64,000 nucleotides of DNA from Flavobacteriales bacterium (GTDB lineage: Bacteria > Bacteroidota > Bacteroidia > Flavobacteriales_F > PHOS-HE28), in contig JADJLR010000008.1 of NCBI GenBank assembly GCA_016710015.1, forward strand, positions 1-64,000, read 5' to 3'. Of the stretch, positions 8,868 through 17,001 are shown piece after piece. Under the pieces are notes generated by a model, which did not search any database, was not told the origin of the DNA, and worked only from the letters and a program-made list of their open reading frames with translations. How positions within the stretch are numbered: the first letter of the stretch is position 1; each line of letters starts with the position of its first letter. The position numbers were made by a program, and so were the translations under genes.

Positions 8868-8874
8868 TCCACTT

Positions 8875-9624
8875 CTACAACGAGGCGTTCCGCAACTTCC
8901 CACTCCCGATCAACTTGTGCAAATGCGGTCGTGTCAGGGTGTTCTTGATGGCCTGCACGTGATTCATGTTGTGGCAGTCGCTACCCAGCAGCTCGTAATG
9001 CCCTGCATCGACGAGGCGTTCGGCGATCTGCTTGGCTTGTGGTCCGTAGGCACCGGATAGCGCGATCATGTTCAACTGGAACAGGACTCCTCGTTCCTTC
9101 AAGCGTTCGTACTTGGTGAAGTCCGTGTACCAAAAGGCGTAGCGTTCCGGGTGGGCAAGCACGGGCCGATAACCGGCGGTCTGCATCTGGAAAATGATCT
9201 CCAGCAGCATGTTCGGCTCACTGATGAACGGCAGTTCGAAGAGCACCATTTCCTGTCCGAAGGTGAGTATCTTCCGATCGGCGACCTTCTTCTCCAATTC
9301 GTGATCGAGGTAATACTCAGCGGCCGCATCCACTTCTATCGCAATGCCACGCTGTCTCACCTCATCGCGCACACGCTCTAGTCCACCAAGGATGATCTCT
9401 GGGGTATTCTTGTACCCGTCCGCCATGTTGTGCGGCGTGGTGATCACCTTTCGATAGCCCAGTTCAGCCATGGCGGAAAGCAACTCCATGGACTGCTCCA
9501 TGGTCTGCGCGCCATCGTCGATGCCCGGTATGAAGTGCGAATGGATATCCACGCCAAGAACACCGAGATCGACCGGACCCAAGGAGGATCCCTGTTTACC
9601 GAATAGGTTACCCAGCAATCCCAT
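8875..9624 (-). CDS. CpsB/CapC-type PHP tyrosine-protein phosphatase
   Basis: A 249-residue metal-dependent PHP-fold phosphatase of the group that dephosphorylates bacterial tyrosine autokinases controlling polysaccharide export. Metal-binding motifs are DIHSHFIPGIDDGAQ near the N-terminus, TTPH, LAHPER and LLGSDCHNMNH near the C-terminus. I chose ATG 9624, two nt after the rmlB stop, over the TTG that overlaps it. It is the last gene of the wbpD-to-rmlB run. No tyrosine autokinase (Wzc-like) is in the window, so its partner must be elsewhere. It converges on the ATPase gene with a 7-nt gap. Confidence 0.88.
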   Translation of the reverse strand: MGLLGNLFGKQGSSLGPVDLGVLGVDIHSHFIPGIDDGAQTMEQSMELLSAMAELGYRKVITTPHNMADGYKNTPEIILGGLERVRDEVRQRGIAIEVDAAAEYYLDHELEKKVADRKILTFGQEMVLFELPFISEPNMLLEIIFQMQTAGYRPVLAHPERYAFWYTDFTKYERLKERGVLFQLNMIALSGAYGPQAKQIAERLVDAGHYELLGSDCHNMNHVQAIKNTLTRPHLHKLIGSGKLRNASL

Positions 9625-9626
9625 GA

Positions 9627-10685
9627 TCAACGGGCGTATTGCGCTTCGTAGTAGCTGCGATAGGCACCACTGGTCACATGATCAAGCCACTCCGTATTTG
9701 CCAAGTACCACTCCACTGTGCGTTCCAAACCGACCTCGAAGGTGATGCTCGGCTTCCATCCCAGTTCACGTTCGATCTTGGTTGCATCGATCGCGTAACG
9801 CAGGTCATGGCCTGCACGATCGGTGACGTAGGTGATCAACTTCGCGCTCTCTCCTTCCATGCGACCCAACTTCTGATCCATGATCCGACAAAGCAGGTGC
9901 ACAAGGTCGATGTTCTTCCACTCGTTGTGCCCACCGATGTTGTACGTCTCGCCGATCACACCTTTGTGGAATACGGTATCGATAGCACTGGCGTGATCCT
10001 CCACCCACAACCAATCGCGCACGTTCTCGCCCTTACCATAGACCGGCAGGGGTTTGTTGTGGCGGATGTTGTTGATCATGAGCGGGATCAACTTCTCCGG
10101 GAAGTGATGGCTACCGTAGTTGTTGCTGCAATTGCTGAGTACGAAAGGTAGCTTGTACGTATTGCCGTATGCGCGAACGAAGTGATCACTTGCCGCTTTG
10201 CTCGCGCTATACGGGCTTTGCGGATCGTAGGGCGTGGTCTCCAGGAATAGGCTGTCATCGTGCAACGACCCATAGACCTCATCCGTGCTCACGTGGTAGA
10301 AGCGCTTGCCTTCGAAAGCACCTTTCCATGCTTCCCGAGCTGCATTGAGCATGGTGACCGTGCCGATCACGTTCGTTTCAACGAAGGCCATGGGGTCGCT
10401 GATGCTGCGGTCCACGTGGCTTTCCGCAGCGAGATGGATCACGCCATCGATCGCGTGGTCCCTGAAGACCTTGCGCACGGCATCCATATCACGGATGTCG
10501 GCCTTCACGAAGGTGTAGTTCCGTGCCTTCTCCACGTCGCGCAGGTTCTCCAAGTTCCCGGCGTAGGTGAGTACATCGAGGTTGATGATGCGGTACTGCG
10601 GGTACTTCGTAACGAAGCGCCGCACCACGTGGCTACCGATGAATCCAGCACCGCCAGTGATCAATATGTTCCGCTGCACACTCAC
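9627..10685 (-). CDS. rfbB: dTDP-glucose 4,6-dehydratase
   Basis: Makes dTDP-4-keto-6-deoxyglucose from dTDP-glucose. 352 residues, extended SDR fold: TGGAGFIGSH at residues 10-19, catalytic T134-D135-E136 in STDEVYG, and Y159/K163 in YSASK, with the RmlB hallmark QSPYSASKAASDHFVRAY. The start is GTG 10685, whose bases overlap the stop of the upstream dehydrogenase (GTGA), so translation is coupled; the longer in-frame extension lies inside that gene and is rejected. RmlA, RmlC and RmlD are absent from the window, so the end sugar (rhamnose or another 6-deoxyhexose) cannot be told. Confidence 0.93.
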   Translation of the reverse strand: MSVQRNILITGGAGFIGSHVVRRFVTKYPQYRIINLDVLTYAGNLENLRDVEKARNYTFVKADIRDMDAVRKVFRDHAIDGVIHLAAESHVDRSISDPMAFVETNVIGTVTMLNAAREAWKGAFEGKRFYHVSTDEVYGSLHDDSLFLETTPYDPQSPYSASKAASDHFVRAYGNTYKLPFVLSNCSNNYGSHHFPEKLIPLMINNIRHNKPLPVYGKGENVRDWLWVEDHASAIDTVFHKGVIGETYNIGGHNEWKNIDLVHLLCRIMDQKLGRMEGESAKLITYVTDRAGHDLRYAIDATKIERELGWKPSITFEVGLERTVEWYLANTEWLDHVTSGAYRSYYEAQYAR

Positions 10686-11980
10686 AGGCTCCAGTAGGTC
10701 AGGTCCTTGATCTTGGTGCGGAAAATGCCCTTGAGGTCCACGAGCACTCCTTTCGGCTTCAACATGCTCTTGAACCATGCTTCATCCTTGTCGACGTACT
10801 CGCTGTGGTTCACCGCTACGATGATCGCATCATACGGCCCCTTCATTTCCGGTGCCAGTTTGTAGCCGTACTCGTGCTCCACTTCCGCCGCATCGGCATG
10901 CGGATCGGTCACGTCCACACTGCAACTGAAACTCTTCAACTCGTTGATCACATCCGCGACCTTGCTGTTCCGGATGTCGGTAACATTCTCCTTGAAGGTC
11001 GCACCCATCACCAGCACGCGCGCATCCGCAGGATTGGTGCCTGATGCGATGATCTTCTTCACGGTCTGTTTGGCCGCGTAGCCACCCATACTGTCGTTTA
11101 CGAAACGGCCCGCATCGATGATCTGTGCATGATAGCCCAACTCCTTCGCTTTGTACACGAGGTAGTAGGGATCGACACCGATGCAATGTCCACCGACCAG
11201 ACCGGGTTGGAACTTGAGGAAATTCCATTTCGTGCCCGCTGCTTCCAACACGTCATAGGTATTGATGCCCATGCGGTTGAAGATGATGGAGAGCTCGTTG
11301 ATCAAGGCGATATTCACATCCCTCTGCGTGTTCTCGATGATCTTGGCAGCCTCGGCCACTTTGATGCTGGCCGCGCGATGAACCCCGGCTTTCACCACCA
11401 ACTCATACACCTTGGCGATGATCTCGGCACTCTCCGGATCGCAACCGCTGCTCACCTTGATGATGCTTTCCAAGGTGTGTTCCTTATCTCCTGGATTGAT
11501 ACGCTCCGGCGAATAACCGACCTTGAAGTCCTCAACGAATTTCAAGTTGCTCAGTCGCTCCAACAGAGGCACACAATCCTCCTCGGTACAACCGGGATAC
11601 ACGGTGCTTTCATACACCACGTAATCGTTCTTCTTCAACACCTGACCCACGGTGCGGGTGGCACCCAACAGGGGTGTAAGGTCCGGGATGTTCTGGCTGT
11701 CGATCGGCGTTGGCACCGCTACGATGAAGAACTCCACATCGCGCAGATCTTCCAGATCCGCCGTGAAGTGGATGTCGCGACCTTCGAACTCGCTTGCGTC
11801 CAATTCATTGCTGGGATCTTCACCATTGCGCATCATGTCCACGCGCTTCTGGTTGATGTCGAAGCCCACCACCTTGATCTTACGGGCGAAGGCCAATGCG
11901 ATGGGTAATCCCACATAGCCCAGTCCGATCACGGCCAATTTCGCCTCCTTCTTCAGCAGGCGGTCATACAGATTGCTCAT
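10682..11980 (-). CDS. Nucleotide-sugar 6-dehydrogenase (TviB/WbpO-type UDP-HexNAc dehydrogenase)
   Basis: A 432-residue NAD-dependent enzyme oxidising C6 of a UDP-N-acetylhexosamine to the uronic acid. N-terminal Rossmann motif VIGLGYVGLP (about 17-26), YSPERINPGD, and catalytic Cys266 in GGHCIGVDPYYL, which is the TviB/WbpO/VipA signature and differs from the Ugd form GGSCFPKD encoded nearby. Context (WbpB-, WbpD-, WbpE-like genes) points to UDP-GlcNAc as substrate, giving UDP-GlcNAcA. Its start overlaps the upstream oxidoreductase end by 17 nt, so these genes form one tight transcript. Confidence 0.9.
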   Translation of the reverse strand: MSNLYDRLLKKEAKLAVIGLGYVGLPIALAFARKIKVVGFDINQKRVDMMRNGEDPSNELDASEFEGRDIHFTADLEDLRDVEFFIVAVPTPIDSQNIPDLTPLLGATRTVGQVLKKNDYVVYESTVYPGCTEEDCVPLLERLSNLKFVEDFKVGYSPERINPGDKEHTLESIIKVSSGCDPESAEIIAKVYELVVKAGVHRAASIKVAEAAKIIENTQRDVNIALINELSIIFNRMGINTYDVLEAAGTKWNFLKFQPGLVGGHCIGVDPYYLVYKAKELGYHAQIIDAGRFVNDSMGGYAAKQTVKKIIASGTNPADARVLVMGATFKENVTDIRNSKVADVINELKSFSCSVDVTDPHADAAEVEHEYGYKLAPEMKGPYDAIIVAVNHSEYVDKDEAWFKSMLKPKGVLVDLKGIFRTKIKDLTYWSL

Positions 11981-12989
11981 TCCTCTTCTTGTAAATGCGT
12001 TCGATGATCTCTACCACCTTCAAGCCTTCGAGGGCATTCGTGGTGAGGGTGTTGCGGCCGTTCAGGGTGTCCACCACGTTATCGATGATGAAACCGTGGT
12101 TGTTGGCGCTGCCCTTGTACGTACCGTAGTCGTTCGCCGGATTCGTAGGCGCGAGTACGGGCATCGTGTAGTCCTTGATGTGGCAGTATTCCACTTGATC
12201 CATGTACTGCCCACCGATCTTGACACTGCCGGTGGAACCGATGATGGTCATACTGCTTTCCAAATTCTTGTCCCATACCGCGGTACTGTAATTGAGGCAG
12301 CCCATGCCCCCGTTCAGGAAGCGAAAGTTCACCAAGCCGCTGTCCTCGAACTCGGTGAGGTCCTGGTGATTGAAGTCCGCGAACTTCCCTTGGATATCCG
12401 AAATGTCGCCGAACAGCCAATACAGGATATCGATAAAGTGACTGAATTGGGTGAAAAGTGTACCACCATCGAGGTCCTTGGTCCCTTTCCAACTGCCCTT
12501 CTTGTAGTACCGTTCATCCCGGTTCCAATAGCAGTTCACCTGCACGAGATGGATGTTGCCGAGCAGGCCTTGATCCACCACCCCCTTGATCCATTGGCTT
12601 GGTGGAGAGTAGCGGTTCTGCATCACCCCGAATACGGTGCGATGGACCTGTAGTGCCTTGTAGATGATGGCCTCGCAATTCGCTTTGCTCAAGGCCAGCG
12701 GTTTCTCGCACACCACGTGTTTGCGGCGCTCCAAGGCCAACAGGCTCAATTCCGCATGCAAACCATTCGGCGTACACACATTCACCACGTCGATGTCCTC
12801 GACCTGATCCAACATGGCACGGGCATCTTGGAAATAGGGCACGTCGAATGCGTTCGCGCCTACCTCGTCGCGACTCCGTGGATCGCAGATCGCCACGAGT
12901 TCTGACTCCGGGTGTCGCTGGATCATTTCCGCGTGCCGCTTCCCAATGTGGCCGCATCCAATGACGGCGAATTTGATCGGTGTATTCAT
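11964..12989 (-). CDS. Gfo/Idh/MocA oxidoreductase, WbpB/WlbA-like
   Basis: A 341-residue NAD-binding oxidoreductase starting MNTPIKFAVIGCGHIGKRHA. In the Wbp/Wlb pathway this family oxidises C3 of UDP-GlcNAcA. The signature EKPLAL (start of the catalytic domain) and the later KGSWKGTKDLDGGTLFTQFS with a histidine in HFIDILYWLFGD match the WlbA subgroup. The start was set at the ATG directly before the Rossmann motif; it overlaps the acyltransferase stop by 4 nt. Substrate assignment rests on context: 6-dehydrogenase downstream, acetyltransferase upstream and aminotransferase 4 kb upstream. Confidence 0.88.
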   Translation of the reverse strand: MNTPIKFAVIGCGHIGKRHAEMIQRHPESELVAICDPRSRDEVGANAFDVPYFQDARAMLDQVEDIDVVNVCTPNGLHAELSLLALERRKHVVCEKPLALSKANCEAIIYKALQVHRTVFGVMQNRYSPPSQWIKGVVDQGLLGNIHLVQVNCYWNRDERYYKKGSWKGTKDLDGGTLFTQFSHFIDILYWLFGDISDIQGKFADFNHQDLTEFEDSGLVNFRFLNGGMGCLNYSTAVWDKNLESSMTIIGSTGSVKIGGQYMDQVEYCHIKDYTMPVLAPTNPANDYGTYKGSANNHGFIIDNVVDTLNGRNTLTTNALEGLKVVEIIERIYKKRNEQSV

Positions 12990-13558
12990 GGTATGCGTTG
13001 CACTGATCCGTCCTTGAGTTGGTAACGATCCCCGCTTTCCGGGCAAGTGGCCATGCCTTCCGGATCGAACTGCAACCGATGGCCGAATTCACTCATCCAC
13101 CCGATGCGCTTTGCAGGATTACCCACCACCAGCGCATGGTCCGGCACTTCCTTGGTGACCACTGCACCAGCGCCGATGAAGGCGTAGCGGCCGATGTCGT
13201 GCCCACAAACGATGGTGGCGTTCGCCCCGATGGATGCTCCTTTCTTCACTAACGTACGAAGGTATTGGTCACGCCTCGCGACCGCGCTACGCGGATTGAT
13301 GACGTTGGTGAATACGCAGGACGGCCCTAAGAAGACATCATCCTCGCATTCCACACCGGTATATAGGCTCACGTTGTTCTGCACTTTGACGTTGCGCCCC
13401 AGTTTCACTTTTGGGCTCACCACGACGTTCTGCCCGATGTTGCAGTCTTCACCAATGACGCAATCCGGCATGATGTGCGTGAAGTGCCAAATGCGCGTCC
13501 CCTCACCGATGGTGCAACCTTCGTCAATGACTGCGGTGGGGTGTGCGATGTAGTGCAT
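12986..13558 (-). CDS. Hexapeptide-repeat N-acetyltransferase, WbpD/WlbB-like
   Basis: A 190-residue left-handed beta-helix acyltransferase. Starts MHYIAHPTAVIDEGCTIGEG with hexapeptide turns, then NVVVSPKVKLGRNVKVQNNV, DVFLGPSCVFTNV, and the WbpD-type GANATIVCGHDIGRYAFIGA and VVTKEVPDHALVVGNPAKRI. In the pathway it acetylates the 3-amino group installed by WbpE, giving UDP-GlcNAc(3NAc)A. It is first of the wbpD-wbpB-tviB-rmlB-php run; a TACCTTCG element lies 54 nt upstream, with a GGGCATG word-repeat between. The longer reading through that repeat is rejected as a start. Confidence 0.9.
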   Translation of the reverse strand: MHYIAHPTAVIDEGCTIGEGTRIWHFTHIMPDCVIGEDCNIGQNVVVSPKVKLGRNVKVQNNVSLYTGVECEDDVFLGPSCVFTNVINPRSAVARRDQYLRTLVKKGASIGANATIVCGHDIGRYAFIGAGAVVTKEVPDHALVVGNPAKRIGWMSEFGHRLQFDPEGMATCPESGDRYQLKDGSVQRIP

Positions 13559-13560
13559 TT

Positions 13561-13600
13561 GGGCATGCGGGCATGAGAACATGGGGGCATGTGCGCATGG
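13561..13600. repeat. GGGCATG word-repeat upstream of the acetyltransferase gene
   Basis: GGGCATG occurs at 13561-13567, 13569-13575 and 13585-13591, followed by the variant GCGCATG, in a 40-nt non-coding stretch. On the minus strand it lies between the presumed promoter and the start codon. Confidence 0.55.
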
Positions 13601-13612
13601 CCGTTAGGGCCG

Positions 13613-13620
13613 CGAAGGTA
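13613..13620 (-). promoter_or_regulatory. -7 promoter element for the wbpD-to-rmlB operon
   Basis: Minus strand reads TACCTTCG, the TAnnTTCG variant found before several genes here, 54 nt upstream of ATG 13558. Confidence 0.4.
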
Positions 13621-13650
13621 CCTAAGGTGGGCCGGATGGGAAAGGTTCGA

Positions 13651-14544
13651 TCAGGGCTTTTCCGGAGGAAACATGATGGCGGCGATGCGCTCGTCCAACC
13701 CTTCCAAGGTCCCAGTATCGCCGGAGGAGATGAGGCTTTCGGCCGCCTCCCGCAAGACACTAGCAGATAACTGCGCACCTGTGTTCCAGCGGGTGCCTTC
13801 GAACCATGTCTTGGCATCCTCCACGCTCAAGCCGTACCGATGGGCCACCATTTCCGGTGCGGTGCGCTTGGTCATCAATCCGCTCGCTTGGTCCCGGATC
13901 ACGTTGAGCATGCGCTCCACTTCCGGCCTGTGCGCGTTCAGAATGGTATTCGTGGCAACGATCATGAAGGCCGGCCAGTTGGCGCGGAACTCGTCCACCA
14001 GCCTGAGCAGACCTTGATCTACGAGCGGTTTGGTGGTGTATTTCTCCCACATAAAGGCGACCGGATCCGCTTCCTTCAACCGCTCCACCGCACCTTTCAA
14101 GTCATGCACTAAGATGAAGTCGCTTTTCTGAGCGGACCAGCCTTGTGCGTGTGTATAGGCCAATGCAGCCAGATGCGAGCCTGAATTGAGGCGACTGATC
14201 GCGAAGCGACACCCTTTCATTCGTTCCGGGCCTGTGATCGGTGACCCTGCACCAACGTGTACACCCCAAATGAGCGGGGTATCCACATAGCTTGACAGGA
14301 TGCGTACGGGTGCTCCATTCAGCGCATACCGCACCGCCCCTTCCGTGACCAGGAGTGCGACATCGACGGAACCGTCATCGAGCAGGCCACACATGGCCCC
14401 GGTTCCTTCCGGCACGGTGCGCCACTGGATGTCTAGACCGGCACGCACGAAGGCGCGACGCTCCAAAGCAAGCATCCAGGGCAGGTTGAAGTGTTCGGGA
14501 ACACCCGCTACACGGATCCGGGTCAACGGTCGCTCCTCGTTCAC
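13651..14544 (-). CDS. Substrate-binding-protein-like (NMT1/SsuA-type) protein without signal peptide
   Basis: A 297-residue protein with the two-lobed periplasmic-binding fold of NMT1/THI5/SsuA proteins: IRVAGVPEHFNLPWMLALER, then AGLDIQWRTVPEGTGAMCGL, DVALLVTEGAVRYAL, GCRFAISRLNSGSHLAALAY and MIVATNTILNAHRPEVERML. There is no signal peptide or lipobox. The start is GTG 14544, overlapping the UDP-xylose synthase stop (GTGA), so it is translationally coupled. No ABC permease or ATPase is nearby. It resembles cytosolic members of the fold (for example the Candida Ca3427-like group), but its ligand is unknown. Alternative: a start masked by an indel, though coupling argues against it. Confidence 0.75.
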   Translation of the reverse strand: MNEERPLTRIRVAGVPEHFNLPWMLALERRAFVRAGLDIQWRTVPEGTGAMCGLLDDGSVDVALLVTEGAVRYALNGAPVRILSSYVDTPLIWGVHVGAGSPITGPERMKGCRFAISRLNSGSHLAALAYTHAQGWSAQKSDFILVHDLKGAVERLKEADPVAFMWEKYTTKPLVDQGLLRLVDEFRANWPAFMIVATNTILNAHRPEVERMLNVIRDQASGLMTKRTAPEMVAHRYGLSVEDAKTWFEGTRWNTGAQLSASVLREAAESLISSGDTGTLEGLDERIAAIMFPPEKP

Positions 14545-15612
14545 TTCCGCGCGTACTTCTCGAAACTGAAGTGCTCCTTCTCGTTCAGCTCGGCCTTGCT
14601 CAAGCCTTTGAAGTATTCGAAGGTGCGGCGCATGCCTTCGGCACGGTCCACCTTCGGCTGCCACTTCAACAGCTTCTTCGCCAAGGTGATGTCCGGTTGC
14701 CGTTGTATCGGGTCATCGCTCGGCAATGGCTTGTAGATGAGCTTTTGCTTGGTGCCGGTGAGCTTCAAGATCTCCTGTGCGAATTGCTTGATGGTGATCT
14801 CCTTCGGATTGCCGACGTTGACCGGGCCTGCGTAGTCGCTCAATAGCAAGCGATAAATGCCTTCGACCAGGTCATCCACGTAGCAGAAACTGCGCGTTTG
14901 ATCGCCCTTGCCGAAGATCGTGAGGTCCTCGCCGCGTAAGGCTTGTCCCATGAAAGCGGGTACCACCCGACCGTCATTCAATCGCATGCGTGGTCCGTAG
15001 GTGTTGAAGATGCGAACCATGCGGGTCTCGAGACCATGATAGTTGTGGTAGGCCATGGTCATCGCTTCTTGAAAGCGCTTGGCCTCGTCGTACATGCTGC
15101 GCTTTCCGACGGGATTCACATGACCCCAATAGGTCTCGTTCTGCGGATGCACTTTCGGATCGCCATACACCTCACTGGTGCTGGCCACTAGGATGCGCGC
15201 CTTCTTCACTCGTGCCAGACCCAACAGGTTGTGCGTTCCCAATGAGCCCACTTTCAGGGTCTGGATCGGGATCTTCTCGTAATCGATCGGAGAAGCTGGG
15301 GATGCGAAGTGAAGGATGTACTTCAGTTCACCCGGCACATGCACGAACTTGCTTACGTCGTGGTGATAGAATTCGAAGTGCTCCAGCTTGAAGAGGTGCT
15401 CGATGTTCTTCAGGCTTCCCGTGATCAGGTTGTCCATCCCGATCACGTGGTAACCTTCCTTGATGAACCGATCGCAGAGGTGCGAACCGAGGAAACCAGC
15501 GGCTCCGGTGATCAGGGACACGACCCTTGTTCGCTGGTTTACTCTTGACGACCCTCCGTGTCGAGTTTGCAGCTGGCTTCTTGGAAGTCTTCGCTTTGCT
15601 CTTCTTCGCCAT
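14541..15612 (-). CDS. UDP-xylose synthase (UDP-glucuronate decarboxylase), one-base frameshift
   Basis: Decarboxylates UDP-GlcA, the product of the gene upstream, to UDP-xylose. The main reading (15521 to 14541) holds LITGAAGFLGSHLCDRF, HFASPASPIDYEKIPIQTL, ASTSEVYGDPKVHPQNE and Tyr-Lys in SMYDEAKR, all hallmarks of the UXS group. ATG 15612 overlaps the ugd stop (TAATG) and opens a Lys-rich leader MAKKSKAKTSKKPAANSTRR ending KPANKGR. Removing one C from the CCC run at 15515-15517 gives KGRVLITGAAGFLG, joining the two frames exactly. I therefore read one gene of about 356 residues with a basic N-terminal tail and a single-base insertion. Confidence 0.9.
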
Positions 15613-16946
15613 TATGCCTTCGCTTTGACGGGTGCATTCACACCCTGACGGCCCACGCTCACGTAGTGGAAACCGAGTTGCTTCATCTCATCAAGGTCGT
15701 ACAGATTACGTCCGTCGAAGATGATCCGTTCCTTCAGGCTCTCCGACACGCGCTTGAAATCAGGGGTGCGGAAGAGTGCCCATTCCGTGGCAATGATCAG
15801 CGCATCGGCATCCTTCAACGCTGCGTATTCATCCTCTGCGTAACCAATGGTATCGCCTTTCAATTTCTTCACGTTCGGCATGCCTTCGGGATCGAAGGTG
15901 GTGACCGTGGCTCCCGCCGCGATCAACGCATCGATCATGTACAAGGCAGGAGCCTCACGGATGTCGTCCGTGTCCGGTTTGAAGGCCAAGCCCCACATGG
16001 CGAAATGCTTGCCTTTGATGCCATTGCCGTAGTGCGCCTTGATCTTGTCGGTGAGCGTGGTCTTCTGCTTTTCGTTCACATCCATCACGCTCTTGATGAT
16101 CTGGAAGTCGTAGCCCGCATCGCCACCACTCTTGGCCAATGCCTGAACATCCTTGGGGAAGCAGGATCCACCGTAACCGATCCCGGGGAATAGGAAGCGC
16201 TTGCCGATGCGGGTGTCCGTTCCCATGCCGATCCGCACCTTGTCCACGTCCGCGCCGACCTTCTCGCAGAAGTTCGCGATCTCGTTCATGAACGTGATCT
16301 TGGTCGCGAGGAAGGCATTGGCCGCATACTTGGTCAGTTCGGCACTGCGCTCATCCATGAAGATGATCGGGTTGCCTTGGCGCACGAAAGGCTTGTAGAG
16401 ATCCTCCATCACCTTTTGCGCACGGGCGCTGCTGGTACCCACGACCACACGGTCCGGCTTCAGGAAATCGTCCACGGCGAACCCTTCGCGTAGGAATTCG
16501 GGGTTGCTCACCACATCGAACAGGTCTTCCTTGGCGTGTTTGGCCAAAGCCGCATGAACCTTTTCACTTGTTCCGACAGGGACCGTGCTCTTGTCCACGA
16601 TCACTTTGTAATCGGTGATGATCTTTCCCAAGTCATCGGCCACGCCCAGAACATACTTCAAGTCGGCGCTACCATCCTCGCCCGGAGGTGTGGGCAGAGC
16701 CAAGAAGATGATCTGGGCATCCTTGATGGCGCTGGCCAGATCGGTGGTGAAGCTCAATCGGCCTTGACGGATGTTACGCTCGAATAGAACATCGAGGTGC
16801 GGTTCGTAGATGGGCACTTTGCCATCCTTCATCATTTGCACCTTGTTGGCATCAATGTCCACGCAAATGACGTGGTTGCCGGTTTCTGCGAAGCATGTGC
16901 CGGTCACCAGACCGACGTATCCTGTTCCTACTACTGCGATATTCAT
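15612..16946 (-). CDS. ugd: UDP-glucose 6-dehydrogenase
   Basis: Oxidises UDP-glucose to UDP-glucuronate using two NAD+. 444 residues: MNIAVVGTGYVGLVTGTCFA, STVPVGT, NPEFLREG, and catalytic Cys262 in GYGGSCFPKD. ATG 16946 fits the family start; the 14 extra upstream codons are rejected. The stop overlaps the ATG of UDP-xylose synthase, so the two sequential enzymes are coupled. It lies 55 nt downstream of the aminotransferase and belongs to the degT-ugd-uxs-SBP run. Confidence 0.95.
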   Translation of the reverse strand: MNIAVVGTGYVGLVTGTCFAETGNHVICVDIDANKVQMMKDGKVPIYEPHLDVLFERNIRQGRLSFTTDLASAIKDAQIIFLALPTPPGEDGSADLKYVLGVADDLGKIITDYKVIVDKSTVPVGTSEKVHAALAKHAKEDLFDVVSNPEFLREGFAVDDFLKPDRVVVGTSSARAQKVMEDLYKPFVRQGNPIIFMDERSAELTKYAANAFLATKITFMNEIANFCEKVGADVDKVRIGMGTDTRIGKRFLFPGIGYGGSCFPKDVQALAKSGGDAGYDFQIIKSVMDVNEKQKTTLTDKIKAHYGNGIKGKHFAMWGLAFKPDTDDIREAPALYMIDALIAAGATVTTFDPEGMPNVKKLKGDTIGYAEDEYAALKDADALIIATEWALFRTPDFKRVSESLKERIIFDGRNLYDLDEMKQLGFHYVSVGRQGVNAPVKAKA

Positions 16947-17001
16947 GGTGGTGGGTGGGGCGCGACCCCGGATGAAGCTCCGAGGCATGCGCCCTTACTG
17001 T

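Noticed and set aside
9627..10778. Extended N-terminus of rfbB (31 extra codons)
   Set aside because: The extension lies inside the upstream dehydrogenase gene and lacks homology; the GTG overlapping its stop is the natural coupled start.
14541..15521. UDP-xylose synthase starting at GTG 15521
   Set aside because: An ATG-initiated, ugd-coupled leader joins it exactly if one C is removed, so the GTG is more likely internal.
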